Positions 1 to 9,038 are shown, counted from the stretch's first letter. The stretch is DNA of 64,000 nt from Rhodospirillaceae bacterium (GCA_018401495.1 JAGYJX010000008.1:186001-250000); one strand, 5' to 3'. The notes: generated from the letters alone by a model not told the origin. Program-made: numbers and translations.

Positions 1-185
1 TCACCCTGGTGGTCGACACCTGCACCTACGTGACGGCGATCATGCGCGACCTCGACGGGGCGGTGATGACCAATTCCGGAAAATGGGCGTATTACGCGCC
101 CGGCAATCTCGGGGTCGCGGTGGCGTTCGGCTCGCTCGCCGACTGCGTGGCCTCGTCGCGGGCCGGCCGGGTGGTGCGGCGATGA
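1..185 (+). CDS. Aconitase X large (catalytic) subunit, C-terminal end
   Basis: Only the last 60 codons are in the window, read from base 3 to the TGA at 183-185. The fragment holds VVDTCTYV and [12 protein letters not shown], followed by a tail with ADCV, which resemble the C-terminal part of the aconitase X (DUF521) catalytic subunit. In bacteria, characterised AcnX proteins dehydrate cis-3-hydroxy-L-proline; archaeal ones act on mevalonate 5-phosphate. The start of the small-subunit gene overlaps this stop as ATGA, the usual arrangement of two-subunit AcnX. The substrate cannot be settled from this fragment. The upstream gene body lies outside the window. Confidence 0.8.
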   Translation, partial: TLVVDTCTYVTAIMRDLDGAVMTNSGKWAYYAPGNLGVAVAFGSLADCVASSRAGRVVRR

Positions 186-613
186 GCGCCGGCAACGGGT
201 TCGCGGCCGTCACCCTGGTGCCCGGGCGCGCCGAGGCCGAGGTGTTCGTGATGGCCGAGCCGCTCAGCTTCTGGGGCGGCCTCGACGCCACCACCGGCGA
301 GATCATCGACCGCTGGCATCCGCAGAGCGGCGAGATCCTGACCGGCCGGATACTGCTGATGGAGAGCGGCCGCGGCTCCAGTTCCGGCAGTTCGGTGCTG
401 GCCGAGGCGATCCGCGCCGGCACCGGCCCGGCCGGCATCGTGCTGCTGACCCGCGACGCCATCGTGAGTCTCGGTGCCCTGGTCGCGGCCGAGTTGTACG
501 ACTCGTCCTGCCCGGTGGTCATGGCGGCGGCGGCGGATTGGCCGGCGCTGACGGCGGCGGGACGGCTGATCGTCGAGGCCGGGCCGGACGGGGCTGCCAT
601 CCGGATCGGCTGA
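182..613 (+). CDS. Aconitase X small (swivel, DUF126) subunit
   Basis: A 143-residue protein that starts at the ATG overlapping the large-subunit stop (ATGA). It contains [11 protein letters not shown] near residue 25, the [13 protein letters not shown] stretch and the [13 protein letters not shown] loop near residue 60. These are typical of the DUF126 swivel domain that pairs with the AcnX catalytic subunit and carries the conserved serine loop. The two products should form one cytoplasmic hydro-lyase, most likely cis-3-hydroxy-L-proline dehydratase. That substrate is inferred from characterised bacterial homologues. A longer in-frame start at 83 would overlap the large subunit and is not used. 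Confidence 0.82.
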   Translation: MSAGNGFAAVTLVPGRAEAEVFVMAEPLSFWGGLDATTGEIIDRWHPQSGEILTGRILLMESGRGSSSGSSVLAEAIRAGTGPAGIVLLTRDAIVSLGALVAAELYDSSCPVVMAAAADWPALTAAGRLIVEAGPDGAAIRIG

Positions 614-625
614 ACGCCCCGCTGC

Positions 626-1549
626 TCAGCCGCGCCGCGCGGCGACCTGCAACAGCAGGATGCCGCCGATCACCATGGCGCCGCCGGCGACCTGGGACAG
701 CGTCATGGCCTCGCCGAACAGCGCGTAGGCGGCGACGATCGAGGTCACCGGCTGCAGGTTGTTGATGATCGCGCTGGTCTCGGCGCCGATGCGCGGGATC
801 GAGGCAAAGTACAGCGGGATCGAGCAACCCTGCAGCAGCACCACGCCGGCGGCGCCGATCCACCCAAGGGCGGTGACCGGGGCGGTCAGGCCGGTGGTCA
901 GCGCCACCGCCGCGGCGAGCAGCACGGCCGCCACCACCGCCATGTGGAACATCACCACCAACGGGTCGCGGCCCTTCATGACCCGGCTGATCCAGGTCAC
1001 CTGCACGCCGCAGGCGATGCCGGCGCCGAGGCCGATCGCCAGGCCGACCGGGTTCAGCTCCGACCAGCCCGCACCCAGCATCACCGCCAGGCCGCCGAAC
1101 GCCACCACGAACGCCGTCATCCGCAGCCACCCGGGCCAGCGGCGGTCGAGGATGGCGGTGAACACCGCCACCAGCGGCGGGTAGACGAAGAACAGCAGGG
1201 CGGCGACCCCGACCGGGATGTACTTCACCGCGCCGATGTTGCCGAAGAACATGTAGGCCAGCAGCGCGCCGAGGCCGAGGCAGTGCAGCCAGGTCCGCCG
1301 CCCGACCGCGAGGCTGCGGCCCGACGCCAGGCACCAGGCGCCGACCACCGCGACCACGAACCAGGCGCGCACCGCCGCCACGGACTGGCCGTCGGTACCG
1401 CCCTCGAAGGCGATACGGGCAACCGCGACGGCGAGGCCGAGCCCGATCGACGCGGCGAGCGCCAGGCCGAAGCCGGTCAGGCGCTCGCGCCGCTCCGAGC
1501 CGGGTGCCCCGACGCCCGCGGGCTCAGCGCTCGGGCCAGAAATCGCCAT
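626..1549 (-). CDS. DMT-superfamily (EamA) transporter
   Basis: A hydrophobic protein of about 307 residues with around ten predicted membrane helices arranged as two EamA halves. Examples of the helices are LALAASIGLGLAVAVARI, ALLFFVYPPLVAVFTAIL and a C-terminal segment ending GGAMVIGGILLLQVAARRG. EamA proteins are inner-membrane metabolite or drug exporters, and the substrate cannot be read from sequence. I chose the ATG at 1549 (MAISGPSAEPA), which overlaps the stop of the upstream epimerase gene by 26 bases. An in-frame start at 1591 would overlap more. The gene follows the epimerase closely, so the two are probably co-transcribed. Confidence 0.8.
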   Translation of the reverse strand: MAISGPSAEPAGVGAPGSERRERLTGFGLALAASIGLGLAVAVARIAFEGGTDGQSVAAVRAWFVVAVVGAWCLASGRSLAVGRRTWLHCLGLGALLAYMFFGNIGAVKYIPVGVAALLFFVYPPLVAVFTAILDRRWPGWLRMTAFVVAFGGLAVMLGAGWSELNPVGLAIGLGAGIACGVQVTWISRVMKGRDPLVVMFHMAVVAAVLLAAAVALTTGLTAPVTALGWIGAAGVVLLQGCSIPLYFASIPRIGAETSAIINNLQPVTSIVAAYALFGEAMTLSQVAGGAMVIGGILLLQVAARRG

Positions 1550-2534
1550 GGGCGTCCATCCAGCCGATGAAGTCCGCCATGGTCGCCGCAAGGTCGTCGG
1601 GAAGCCGGTGCCCGACCTCGTCGGCGAGCCGGTCCGGACGCATCGGGAAGCGGTCGGTGTCGCCCCAGAGATCGACGGTCGGGGTCTCGCCGGGGGCCGC
1701 CAGCCGGCACTCGAAGGTCGGGAACCGCTGCCGGAGCTCGCCGCCCATGCGCAGCACGCTGACCTGGCGGGCCGAGGTCACGTTGAAGATGTCGCTCTTC
1801 AGCCGGTCGGCCGGCGCCTGCATCAGCGCCCGCAGCGCCGCCGCGACGTGGCGCGAATAGGTCCAGTCGAGACGGTCCTCGCGGGCCAGCAGGGCCGGCT
1901 TGCCGGCGCGGGCCAGCAGGGCGGTCTGCATCGGCGCCGACAGCGTGTCGCGGGCGCCGGAATCGATCTCCCACGGCCCGAAGATCGTCGACAGCCGCAC
2001 CGAGCGGGCGTCGAGCGGGGTCAACTCGGCATAGCGCCGGACCAGGCGCTCGGACCCGAACTTGGTCATGCCGTAGATCTTGAACGGCTCCTCGCGGGTG
2101 CCGTACTCGTCGAGCGGTCCCTCCCAGCCGGTGGCGCCGAACGCGCCGGTACCGTACGCGGCGCCGGACGAGATGTTGACCAGCCGCTTGACGCCGGCCT
2201 TGTCGGCCGCTTTGAGGGTCTGGGCGAGCCCGACCAGGTTGACCTCGATCACGCTCTCCGGCGCCTCGCGCTCGCGCTCCGGCCCCGAGGTCACGGCGGC
2301 GCCGTACAGCACGCCGTCGACCTTGTGGTCGCCGATCGCCTGGGCGATCGGTTCGGCCTGGCGGATGTCGCCGAGCACCACGGTGTAGCGCCCGGGAAGG
2401 GCGTCGAAGGCGCGACGCGCCGACGGGTGCAGGTCGTTGCGGTCGAACAGCACGACCTCCTCGCCCGCCCCCAGATAGTGCTCGGCGGTGGCGAGGCCGA
2501 TGAACCCGCAGCCGCCCGCGATCAGGACCGTCAT
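1524..2534 (-). CDS. NAD-dependent epimerase/dehydratase (extended SDR)
   Basis: A 336-residue extended short-chain dehydrogenase. The N-terminus MTVLIAGGCGFIG carries the GxxGxxG nucleotide-binding loop, and YGMTKFGSERL near residue 153 carries the catalytic Tyr-x3-Lys. VNISSGAAYGTGAFG supplies the preceding Ser region. A GAGGAGG-type ribosome binding site lies just upstream of the ATG at 2534, which decides the start over a longer in-frame extension. Family members act on nucleotide sugars or related carbonyl substrates in the cytoplasm. No sugar pathway neighbours are present, so the substrate is unknown. The DMT transporter follows in the same direction and overlaps its 3' end. Confidence 0.8.
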   Translation of the reverse strand: MTVLIAGGCGFIGLATAEHYLGAGEEVVLFDRNDLHPSARRAFDALPGRYTVVLGDIRQAEPIAQAIGDHKVDGVLYGAAVTSGPEREREAPESVIEVNLVGLAQTLKAADKAGVKRLVNISSGAAYGTGAFGATGWEGPLDEYGTREEPFKIYGMTKFGSERLVRRYAELTPLDARSVRLSTIFGPWEIDSGARDTLSAPMQTALLARAGKPALLAREDRLDWTYSRHVAAALRALMQAPADRLKSDIFNVTSARQVSVLRMGGELRQRFPTFECRLAAPGETPTVDLWGDTDRFPMRPDRLADEVGHRLPDDLAATMADFIGWMDAHGDFWPER

Positions 2535-2680
2535 GTCTGGCCTCCTCGTGATTCCCGGATACCCGGTTCCGCTGATAGCCCGAATTCCGGCCGGCGGCCA
2601 GCCGCCGGCCATCGCCTGTACCCGCCTCCCGGCCTCGGCTAGGCTCGCCCGACGATCAACACGAAGCGACGGAGAGGGCG

Positions 2681-3840
2681 ATGGACGCGACGGGACCGCT
2701 GGCGGCGGAGCTGCTTCCCGAGGGGTGCGCGCGCGGTTCGTGGACAACGGCAACGGGCTGTCCATGCACGTGCTGGAGGCCGGATGGGAGGGCGGCGAGC
2801 GCCCCATGGCCCTGCTGCTGCACGGCTTTCCCGAGATCGCCTACAGCTGGCGGATGGTGCTGCCGGCGCTCGCGGCGGCCGGCTACCACGTGGTGGCGCC
2901 CGACCAGCGCGGCTACGGGCGCACCACCGGCTGGAAGGCCGGCTACGACGACGACCTGTCGCCGTTCTTCATGCTGAACCTCGTGCGCGACATCGTCGGC
3001 CTGGTGGCGGCGCTGGGGCGGCGCTCGGTGGCGGCGGTGATCGGCCACGACTACGGATCGCCGGTGGCGGCGGTGTGCGCCCTGGTTCGCCCTGACGTGT
3101 TCCGCTCGGTGGTGCTGATGAGCGCGCCGTTCGGCGGACCGCCGCCGATGCTGCCGGATCCGGCGGCCGGGCCGGGAATGGCGGCCGGACTGTCGAACGC
3201 CGACCTCGGGCGCGACCTCGCGGCCCTCGACCGGCCGCGCAAGCACTATCAGTGGTACTACTCCACCCGCCCGGCCGAGCGCGACATGCTGGATTGCCCG
3301 GAGGGCGTGCACGCCTTCCTGCGCGCCTACTTCCACATGAAGAGCGCGGACTGGACGGCCAACCGGCCGCACCCGCTGGCCGCGTGGCGGGCCGACGAGA
3401 TGGCCAAGCTGCCGACCTACTACGTCATGGACCTCGACCGCGACATGCCGGCGACGGTGCGCCCGGAGATGCCGGGCGCCGCCGAGATCGCCGCCTGCCG
3501 CTGGCTGCCCGACGAGGCGCTGGCGGTGTACGCCGGCGAGTACGAGCGCATCGGCTTCCAGGGCGGCCTGCAGTGGTACCGGGTGGTCACCGGCGGCCAC
3601 TGGGCGCGCGAGCTTCGGACCTTCGCCGGACGGGCGATCGACGTACCCTCGGCGTTCATCGCCGGCAGCAGCGACTGGGGCATCCACCAGAAGCCGGGCG
3701 AGTTCGAGGCCATGCAGAACCGCGGCCTCGCCGATCTGCGCGGCGTCCACCTGCTCGACGGCGCCGGCCACTGGGTCCAGCAGGAGCAGGCCGAGAGGGT
3801 CTCGGCGCTGCTGGTGGACTTCCTCGGGGCAACGGGGTAA
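2681..3840 (+). CDS. Alpha/beta hydrolase, epoxide-hydrolase-like (frameshift near 2724)
   Basis: The best start is the ATG at 2681, preceded by GGAGAGGGCG, which gives MDATGPLAAELLPEG. The reading then has to move frame at the GGGG run near 2721-2724 to continue as VRARFVDNGNGLSMHVLEAG. One missing G would explain it. The body has the HGFPE oxyanion loop, GHDYG with an Asp nucleophile (as in epoxide hydrolases and haloalkane dehalogenases, about residue 122), and a late GAGHWVQQE with the catalytic His. About 386 residues in all. It is a soluble hydrolase of unknown substrate, divergent from the epimerase gene. If the shift were real, only a GTG start at 2725 would remain. Confidence 0.78.
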
Positions 3841-3880
3841 CCGCAGCGGCAACGAGAAAGACGGCGCGCACCCACACCCT

Positions 3881-3937
3881 GTCGTCATCCCGGCCAAGCG
3901 CAGCGCGAGCCGGGACCCAACCGCCGCCCCGGACTCG
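3881..3937. repeat. REP-like intergenic repeat, copy 1
   Basis: A 57-base sequence beginning GTCGTCATCCCGGCCAAGCG and ending CCGGACTCG. It is repeated almost exactly at 5655-5711 (two differences) and more loosely twice near 49.4 kb. The motif CCCGG-CAAGCGCAGCG-CCGGGA forms a short hairpin, as in the dispersed intergenic repeats common in alphaproteobacteria. Confidence 0.75.
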
Positions 3938-4013
3938 TCGCCTGCGCCCGTCGCTCCGCTTGAAGGTTCCGGCGGCAGCGGCCCCCCACCTTCCGTCGTC
4001 ATTCCGGACCGGG

Positions 4014-4021
4014 CCGCCGCA
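4014..4021. repeat. Target-site duplication, left copy
   Basis: CCGCCGCA immediately outside the left inverted repeat. The same 8 bases occur at 5435-5442 outside the right inverted repeat. 8-9 bp duplications are usual for IS256-family insertion. The next base is G on both sides, so a 9-base duplication cannot be excluded. Confidence 0.75.
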
Positions 4022-4047
4022 GGTCGTGTACTGAGACTTCTGCAAAA
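4022..4047. repeat. Left terminal inverted repeat of the IS256 element
   Basis: Starts GGTCGTGTACTGAG and ends CTTCTGCAAAA. It matches the reverse complement of 5409-5434 at 20 of 26 positions. Confidence 0.8.
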
Positions 4048-4118
4048 GCGCTGACCGGTGGAGCGGTCATGGCACGCTGGTGATGTCCAAGTCACCAACC
4101 CTTGGGAGGGCGCATGCC

Positions 4119-5330
4119 ATGACCATGAAGCAGGGTAAGAGCGTAGGGATCGACGTCCAAGCGCTGCTGGACGCTGACGATGACTATTTGCGGTCGATGG
4201 TGTCGGCGATCGTGGAGGCGACGCTGGAAGCGGAGATGACGGCGGTAGTTGGTGCCGAGAAGGGCGAGCGGACGTCGGGTCGGCTTGGCTACCGGTCTGG
4301 CTACTACACGCGTTCGCTGATTACCCGGGTCGGGACCCTGGAACTTCGGGTTCCGCAGGACCGCGACGGCCGGTTCTCGACGCGGCTGTTCGAACGTTAC
4401 CAGCGCTCGGAGAAGGCGCTGGTAGCGGCGCTGGCTGAGATGTACGTGCAGGGTGTTTCGACGCGGAAGGTCAAGGCGATCACCGAAGAGTTGTGCGGGC
4501 ACAGCTTCTCGGCGTCGGCGATCAGCGAGATCAACAAGAAGCTGGACGGCGAGTTGGCGGCGTTTGCCGGTCGGCGGCTGGTGGAGCCCTATCCCTACCT
4601 GATCCTCGACGCCCGCTACGAGCGGGTTCGCGAGGCCGGTGTGATCGAGCACCAGGCGGTGCTGGTGGCGATCGGCGTCGACCTGGAGGGCCGGCGCAAC
4701 GTGCTCGGGGTGGATTTAGCCAACCGCGAGAGCCACTCGAGTTGGAAGACCTTCCTGCTGGGCTTGCGCGACCGCGGCCTCGCCGGCGTCGAGTTCGTGG
4801 TCTCCGACGACCACGCCGGGCTGAAGGCGGCGATCCGCGAGGTGCTGCCGGCGGCGGCCTGGCAGCGCTGCTACGTGCATTTTCTCAGGAACGCGCTGGA
4901 CTACGTGCCGCGCAAGGTCGACGACGACTGCCTGCAGGAACTGCGCTGGTTCTACGCCCGGCGCGAACTCACCGAGGTGCGCCAGGACTTGGCCCGTTGG
5001 CTCGTCAAGTGGCAGCCCAAGTACCCGAAGCTGTGCGATTGGGTCGAGGCCAACGTCGAGGAGACCTTCACCTATTTCCGGCTGCCGCTCGCCCACCACA
5101 AGCACATGAAGTCCACCAACATGCTGGAGCGGCTGAACCAGGAGCTGAAGCGGCGCACCCAAGTGGTGCGCATCTTCCCGAACGCCGCGAGCTGCCTGCG
5201 GCTGATCCGGGCGCTCGCGGTCGAAACCCACGAGAACTGGCTGGAGGCCACGCGCTACCTCAACATGGCGCATCTGGCCGAGCACAAGAAGGAGGCGATG
5301 CGAAGGATCGAGCAGGCCGAAGCCGCCTGA
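4119..5330 (+). CDS. IS256-family transposase
   Basis: A 403-residue DDE transposase. The start is the ATG at 4119, which has GGGAGG nine bases upstream. The catalytic residues sit in LILDARYERVR (first Asp), VVSDDHAGLKAAI (second Asp) and MLERLNQELKRRT (Glu). The N-terminal EMTAVVGAEKGERT stretch and GYRSGYYTR match the IS256 family, and the length is normal. It cuts and pastes the surrounding element through the terminal repeats. Nothing indicates inactivation. Confidence 0.93.
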   Translation: MTMKQGKSVGIDVQALLDADDDYLRSMVSAIVEATLEAEMTAVVGAEKGERTSGRLGYRSGYYTRSLITRVGTLELRVPQDRDGRFSTRLFERYQRSEKALVAALAEMYVQGVSTRKVKAITEELCGHSFSASAISEINKKLDGELAAFAGRRLVEPYPYLILDARYERVREAGVIEHQAVLVAIGVDLEGRRNVLGVDLANRESHSSWKTFLLGLRDRGLAGVEFVVSDDHAGLKAAIREVLPAAAWQRCYVHFLRNALDYVPRKVDDDCLQELRWFYARRELTEVRQDLARWLVKWQPKYPKLCDWVEANVEETFTYFRLPLAHHKHMKSTNMLERLNQELKRRTQVVRIFPNAASCLRLIRALAVETHENWLEATRYLNMAHLAEHKKEAMRRIEQAEAA

Positions 5331-5408
5331 CGGCGGCTGGCGGGCCGGGCACTTGCGCGACTGTGAGGGCGCCGCGCCCGGCCCGCCGAACATCGGCGGC
5401 CATGACCT

Positions 5409-5434
5409 TTTTGCAGAAGACCCTGGACACTACT
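5409..5434. repeat. Right terminal inverted repeat of the IS256 element
   Basis: TTTTGCAGAAG... ending ...GGACACTACT. It is the partner of 4022-4047 and is followed at once by the duplicated CCGCCGCA (5435-5442). Confidence 0.8.
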
Positions 5435-5442
5435 CCGCCGCA
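5435..5442. repeat. Target-site duplication, right copy
   Basis: CCGCCGCA, identical to 4014-4021 on the other side of the element. Confidence 0.75.
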
Positions 5443-5654
5443 GGCGGAACGGAGCCGGAATCCACCCGACGCACCGCAGTTGGAGCGGCCTGTGCCCGTC
5501 GCCCCGTAGGTTCCGGCTCGGCCGCGCCGGGGCGGCGCGCCCGTCCGGAATGACGACAGGGGGAAGGTGGTCGCGGGGTAGAGGTGATGGCGGGCAAGTC
5601 GGCCGGCCTGGACCGCCTACAGCCTCGCCACGGTGCCGCGAGCCGTCCCCCATT

Positions 5655-5711
5655 GTCGTCATCCCGGCCAAGCGCAGCGCCAGCCGGGACCCATCCGCCG
5701 CCCCGGACTCG
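5655..5711. repeat. REP-like intergenic repeat, copy 2
   Basis: It differs from 3881-3937 at only two of 57 positions and has the same orientation. It lies in the 322-base gene-free stretch between the insertion sequence and the TerC gene. That stretch (5435-5756) holds only repeat-derived hairpins. Confidence 0.75.
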
Positions 5712-5756
5712 CCGCCGGCGCCCGTGCGTTGAAGAACCGCCTCACCGGGGACGGCG

Positions 5757-6518
5757 TCAGCGCTGCGGCTCGGATCCCGCCTCGGCCGCCCGTCGCCGCG
5801 CCCGACGGGCCAGCATGTTGAGCCCCTCAACGAGGGCCGAGAACGCCATGGCGGCGTAGATGTAGCCCTTCGACACGTGCGCTCCGAACCCCTCGGCGAT
5901 CAGGGTCGTGCCGATCAACAGCAGGAAGCCGAGGGCCAGCATCACCACCGTCGGGTTGCCGTTGATGAAGTTGGCGAGCGGATCGGCGGCGAACAGCATG
6001 ACCCCCACGGTCACGATCACCGCCACGACCATCACCGGAATGTGTTCGGTCATGCCGACGGCGGTGATGATGCTGTCGACCGAGAACACCAGGTCGAGCA
6101 CCAGGATCTGCCCGATGGCGGCGGCGAAACCCAGGCTCGCCGCCCGGGTGTTGAACATGTCGGGCCCGGGGTCGGGGTCGACGGAGTGGTGGATCTCCTT
6201 GGTCGCCTTCCACACCAGGAACAGTCCGCCGGCGATCAGGATCAGGTCGCGCCAGGAGAAGCCCTGGTCGAACACCGTGAACACCGGCGTCGTCAGCTGG
6301 ACGATGACGGCGACCGTGCCGAGCAGCCCGAGGCGCAACACCAGCGCCGCCGAGATGCCGATCCGCCGCGCTCGGGAACGCTGATTCTCGGGCAGCTTGT
6401 TGGTCAGGATCGAAATGAAGATCAGGTTGTCGATGCCGAGGACGACCTCCATCGCGATCAGGGCGGCGAGCGCCGCCCAGACCGCGGGGTCGGATGCGAG
6501 CGAGATCAGATAGTCCAT
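5757..6518 (-). CDS. TerC-family integral membrane protein
   Basis: A 253-residue protein with about seven membrane helices. The TerC signatures are clear: [15 protein letters not shown] near residue 22 and [15 protein letters not shown] near residue 140. The conserved acidic residues in both are proposed to bind metal within the membrane. TerC homologues are linked to tellurite resistance and Mn2+ export or metalation of secreted proteins; which applies here is unknown. The ATG at 6518 is chosen because [11 protein letters not shown] begins the conserved protein and GGAG lies upstream. Monocistronic by position. Confidence 0.88.
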   Translation of the reverse strand: MDYLISLASDPAVWAALAALIAMEVVLGIDNLIFISILTNKLPENQRSRARRIGISAALVLRLGLLGTVAVIVQLTTPVFTVFDQGFSWRDLILIAGGLFLVWKATKEIHHSVDPDPGPDMFNTRAASLGFAAAIGQILVLDLVFSVDSIITAVGMTEHIPVMVVAVIVTVGVMLFAADPLANFINGNPTVVMLALGFLLLIGTTLIAEGFGAHVSKGYIYAAMAFSALVEGLNMLARRARRRAAEAGSEPQR

Positions 6519-6732
6519 GATCGTGCGGTCTCCGGGGGCCCGCGAGCGTCCAAAGGGTTGGCGGTGAAGGCCGAGCACACGGAAGCGAGGACCGGAGCCC
6601 AGGGGTTCGTCGCGACACATGGGATGATGGCCATCGCTCGGTTAGGCCGTCCAGCGGGTGACCATCCATGCGCTGGACGCATGGCCGAGCTGGCGCGCGG
6701 TCGTCCGAAATGTGTGCGCGAATACCGCCTCG

Positions 6733-7755
6733 CTACAGCCGGTACACCCTGGCGGCCGTGTCGTGGAACATCGCCGCCCGCTCGCTGGCCGAGTAGCCCT
6801 TCGAGAGAATCTTGAAGCTGTTCCACACCACGGTGTAGCCGCAACTCGACTTGTCGACCGGGAAGTTCGATTCGAACATGCAGCGCTCCGGGCCGAAGGC
6901 CTGGATGGCGTGTTCGTACCAGCGGCGCGTCGCCTCGGCGAGTTCGGCGCTGGACGGCGCCGCCGGCCGGTGCTCCCAGCCGTAACCGTTGACGTCCATG
7001 TTGATGCCGCCGAGCTTGACCACGACGTTCGGCAGTTCGGCGATGGCGTCGATCTTGCCGCGCCAGTCGGCGAACACCTCGTCGGCCTTGCCGGCGTAGG
7101 GGCCGACCCCGATCGGGCCGCCCAGGTGGTTCAGGATGATGGTGGTATCCGGAAACGCCCGGGCGAGATCGGCGGCCTCGGGAATCTGGGTGTGGTAGCA
7201 GAGCGCGTCGAAGGTCAGGCCGCGCGGCGCCAGGTGCTTGAATCCGGCGCGGAAGTCGGCGCGACCGAACAGGCCCTCGGGCGGCTCGGTACGGTGGTTG
7301 CGGACCTCCGGGCTGGGATGCCAGAACGCGCCCTCGCGGATGCCCTTCACGCGGCCGTTGCCGGCAACCAGCTGGGCGTCGAGGACGGCGCCGGCGCGGT
7401 CCCCCAGCATCAGCTCGGCGGTGGCGACGATGCCGGCGGCGATCCGGCACGGGCCGTAGCGGCCGGAGGCGGCCATGGCCGCCATGCCGTTGGCGAACTC
7501 GGTCTCGCCGACGCAGCGCAGTTCTTCCGGCCCGTCGGCGCGGAACATGGTTCCGCATTCGATGAACACGCTGGACACGATGGTGTGACCGCCGGCCAGG
7601 TCCTCCAGCATCTCGTCCAGGAAGTAGCGGCGTTGCACGCCGCCCGGCCGGAAGTCCCAGAGGTGGTGGTGCGGGTCGCAGATCGGGAGTTCCGGCTCCA
7701 GCGCCGCCTCGGGCGTGCCCTCCAGCCAGTCGTGGTTGGTCGACCGCATGACCAT
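6733..7755 (-). CDS. Amidohydrolase-2 family metal-dependent hydrolase
   Basis: A 340-residue TIM-barrel hydrolase. Near the N-terminus CDPHHHLWDFR carries the HxH metal-binding motif, ILNHLGGPIG sits mid-barrel, and MFESNFPVDK near the C-terminus holds the late conserved Asp. These are typical of the amidohydrolase-related group that includes 2-pyrone-4,6-dicarboxylate lactonase and fuconolactonase. The reaction is likely hydrolysis of a lactone or decarboxylation of a cyclic acid. The substrate is not apparent from neighbours. GGGAGG seven bases before the ATG at 7755 supports the start. Confidence 0.82.
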   Translation of the reverse strand: MVMRSTNHDWLEGTPEAALEPELPICDPHHHLWDFRPGGVQRRYFLDEMLEDLAGGHTIVSSVFIECGTMFRADGPEELRCVGETEFANGMAAMAASGRYGPCRIAAGIVATAELMLGDRAGAVLDAQLVAGNGRVKGIREGAFWHPSPEVRNHRTEPPEGLFGRADFRAGFKHLAPRGLTFDALCYHTQIPEAADLARAFPDTTIILNHLGGPIGVGPYAGKADEVFADWRGKIDAIAELPNVVVKLGGINMDVNGYGWEHRPAAPSSAELAEATRRWYEHAIQAFGPERCMFESNFPVDKSSCGYTVVWNSFKILSKGYSASERAAMFHDTAARVYRL

Positions 7756-7792
7756 CGCCGTTCCTCCCGATCCGCCGAAACCGCCGTCGACG

Positions 7793-8326
7793 CTACTTGG
7801 CGTCGGCCGCCACCTGCATCTTGACGATCTGGTCGGGGTCCCGCGGCGGCTCGCCGCGCTTGATGCCGTCGACCAGTTCCATGCCGCTGGTGACCTGGCC
7901 CCAGACGGTGTACTGGCCGTTCAGGAAGCTGCAGTCCTTGAAGCAGATGAAGAACTGGCTGTCGCCGCTGTTCGGGCTCTGCGAGCGCGCCATGCCGAGG
8001 GTGCCGCGGCCGTAGTTGGTGTCGGTGAACTCGGCGTCCAGCTTCTGCCCGGAACCGCCGCGCCCGGTGCCGGTCGGGTCGCCGGTCTGGGCCATGAAAC
8101 CCTCGATGACCCGGTGAAACACGATGCCGTCGTAGAAGCCCTGGCGCGTCAGCTCCTTGATACGGGCGACGTGCTTGGGCGCCAGGTCCGGGCGCAGTTC
8201 GATGGTGACCCGGCCGGACGCGAGGTCCAGGTACAAGGTGTTCTCGGGATCCGCCGCCGCGGCCCCGCTGGTGTCCATGCTCATGATCGCTCCGATGATG
8301 GCTGCGACGAACGCCAAACGGCGCAT
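7793..8326 (-). CDS. Secreted cyclophilin-type peptidyl-prolyl isomerase
   Basis: A 177-residue protein. The first about 24 residues (MRRLAFVAAIIGAIMSMDTS then GAAAA) form a signal peptide, so the enzyme should act on protein folding in the periplasm. The cyclophilin core is plain: FHRVIEGFMAQTGDPTGTG with the catalytic Arg, DSQFFICF, and YTVWGQVTSGMELV. The ATG at 8326 has AGGGAGAC upstream. Longer in-frame starts lack the signal peptide. The gene lies 37 bases downstream of the amidohydrolase start on the same strand, with no functional link seen. Confidence 0.9.
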   Translation of the reverse strand: MRRLAFVAAIIGAIMSMDTSGAAAADPENTLYLDLASGRVTIELRPDLAPKHVARIKELTRQGFYDGIVFHRVIEGFMAQTGDPTGTGRGGSGQKLDAEFTDTNYGRGTLGMARSQSPNSGDSQFFICFKDCSFLNGQYTVWGQVTSGMELVDGIKRGEPPRDPDQIVKMQVAADAK

Positions 8327-8435
8327 CGACGTCTCCCTGGTTGGTGGCTGTCTGAGGCTCGCCCCCGGTTCCCCGGCACCATAGCCGAGCCGCCGGGCGA
8401 GGCAAAGCACCCGGGACGCGGACGCTGTCGAGGCG

Positions 8436-8882
8436 TCAGGCGCGCCCGCTGGCGGCGTTGGTCTCGTCCTCGTCGGCCTGGCGCTCAAGCTCCTCCATCT
8501 CGTCGTCGGAGTAGCCGTAGTGGTGGCCGATCTCGTGGATCAGGACGTGCCGCACGACGTGGTAGAGATCCTCGCCGGTCTCGATCCAGTAGTCGAGGAT
8601 CGGCCGGCGGTACAGGAACACCCGGTCGAGGTCGGCCGGGGTCTCGCCGGTCGAGCGATGCCCGAGCGGCACGCCCTGGTACAGCCCGAGCAGGTCGAAC
8701 GGCGTCTCCAGGTCCATGGCCTCGCAGGTCTCGTCGTCCGGGAACTCCTCGACCAGGATCGCCAGCCCGGCGATCGGCTTGAGGAGGTCCTCCGGCACGC
8801 TGGAGAGGGCGTCCTCGGCCAGCGCCGCCAGATGGTCGGCGGTCGGGGCCAGGATGTCGGGTCGGGCGGATTGCGCGCACAT
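8436..8882 (-). CDS. Minimal metzincin-type metallopeptidase family protein
   Basis: A 148-residue protein ending in VLIHEIGHHYGYSDDEMEELE. This is the HExxHxxGxxD zinc motif followed by the acidic tail typical of the small metallopeptidase family (MMP-like, DUF1025). The mid region LYQGVPLGHRS and VFLYRRPILDYW is also family-typical. Proteolytic activity has been doubted for members of this family. No signal peptide is seen, so it is probably cytoplasmic. The length is normal. Confidence 0.88.
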   Translation of the reverse strand: MCAQSARPDILAPTADHLAALAEDALSSVPEDLLKPIAGLAILVEEFPDDETCEAMDLETPFDLLGLYQGVPLGHRSTGETPADLDRVFLYRRPILDYWIETGEDLYHVVRHVLIHEIGHHYGYSDDEMEELERQADEDETNAASGRA

Positions 8883-9038
8883 GAGTGCAGCTATAGCGGC
8901 TTAGGCCGGCGTGGGAAAGCGCAGACCGCTGCCCGGCCGGGGTTGCCCCGCCGGGCCGCCGCGTGGACATTGTGCGCTGCAACGTCATCACCGCCGGGCC
9001 GCCTGGGCCCGGGGCCGTCAACGCAAGGAGTCGACGCC

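Larger units (their letters stand above)
4022..5434 (+). mobile_element. IS256-family insertion sequence, complete
   Basis: A 1413-bp element with imperfect terminal inverted repeats of 26 bp (4022-4047 and 5409-5434, 20 of 26 matching). The shared inner core is CTTCTGCAAAA. It is flanked by an 8-bp direct repeat and carries one full-length transposase gene. Size, repeat length and duplication length all fit IS256. The element sits inside an intergenic REP-like palindrome, so it interrupts no gene. The intact ends and exact duplication suggest a fairly recent insertion. Confidence 0.88.
3991..5480. repeat. REP-like palindrome split by the IS256 element
   Basis: The left part (3991-4021: CGTCGTCATTCCGGACC then GGGCCGCCGCA) and the right part (5443-5480: GGCGGAACGGAGCCGGAAT then CC) join into one hairpin-forming unit if the insertion sequence and one copy of its target repeat are removed. 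ATTCCGG and CCGGAAT are the hairpin arms. An inverted relative of the left arm (GTCCGGAATGACGACAGG) follows at about 5543-5560. Confidence 0.65.

Noticed and set aside
5353..5732. Short forward frames between the IS element and terC
   Set aside because: They translate the repeat sequences and have no ribosome binding site or conserved motif.
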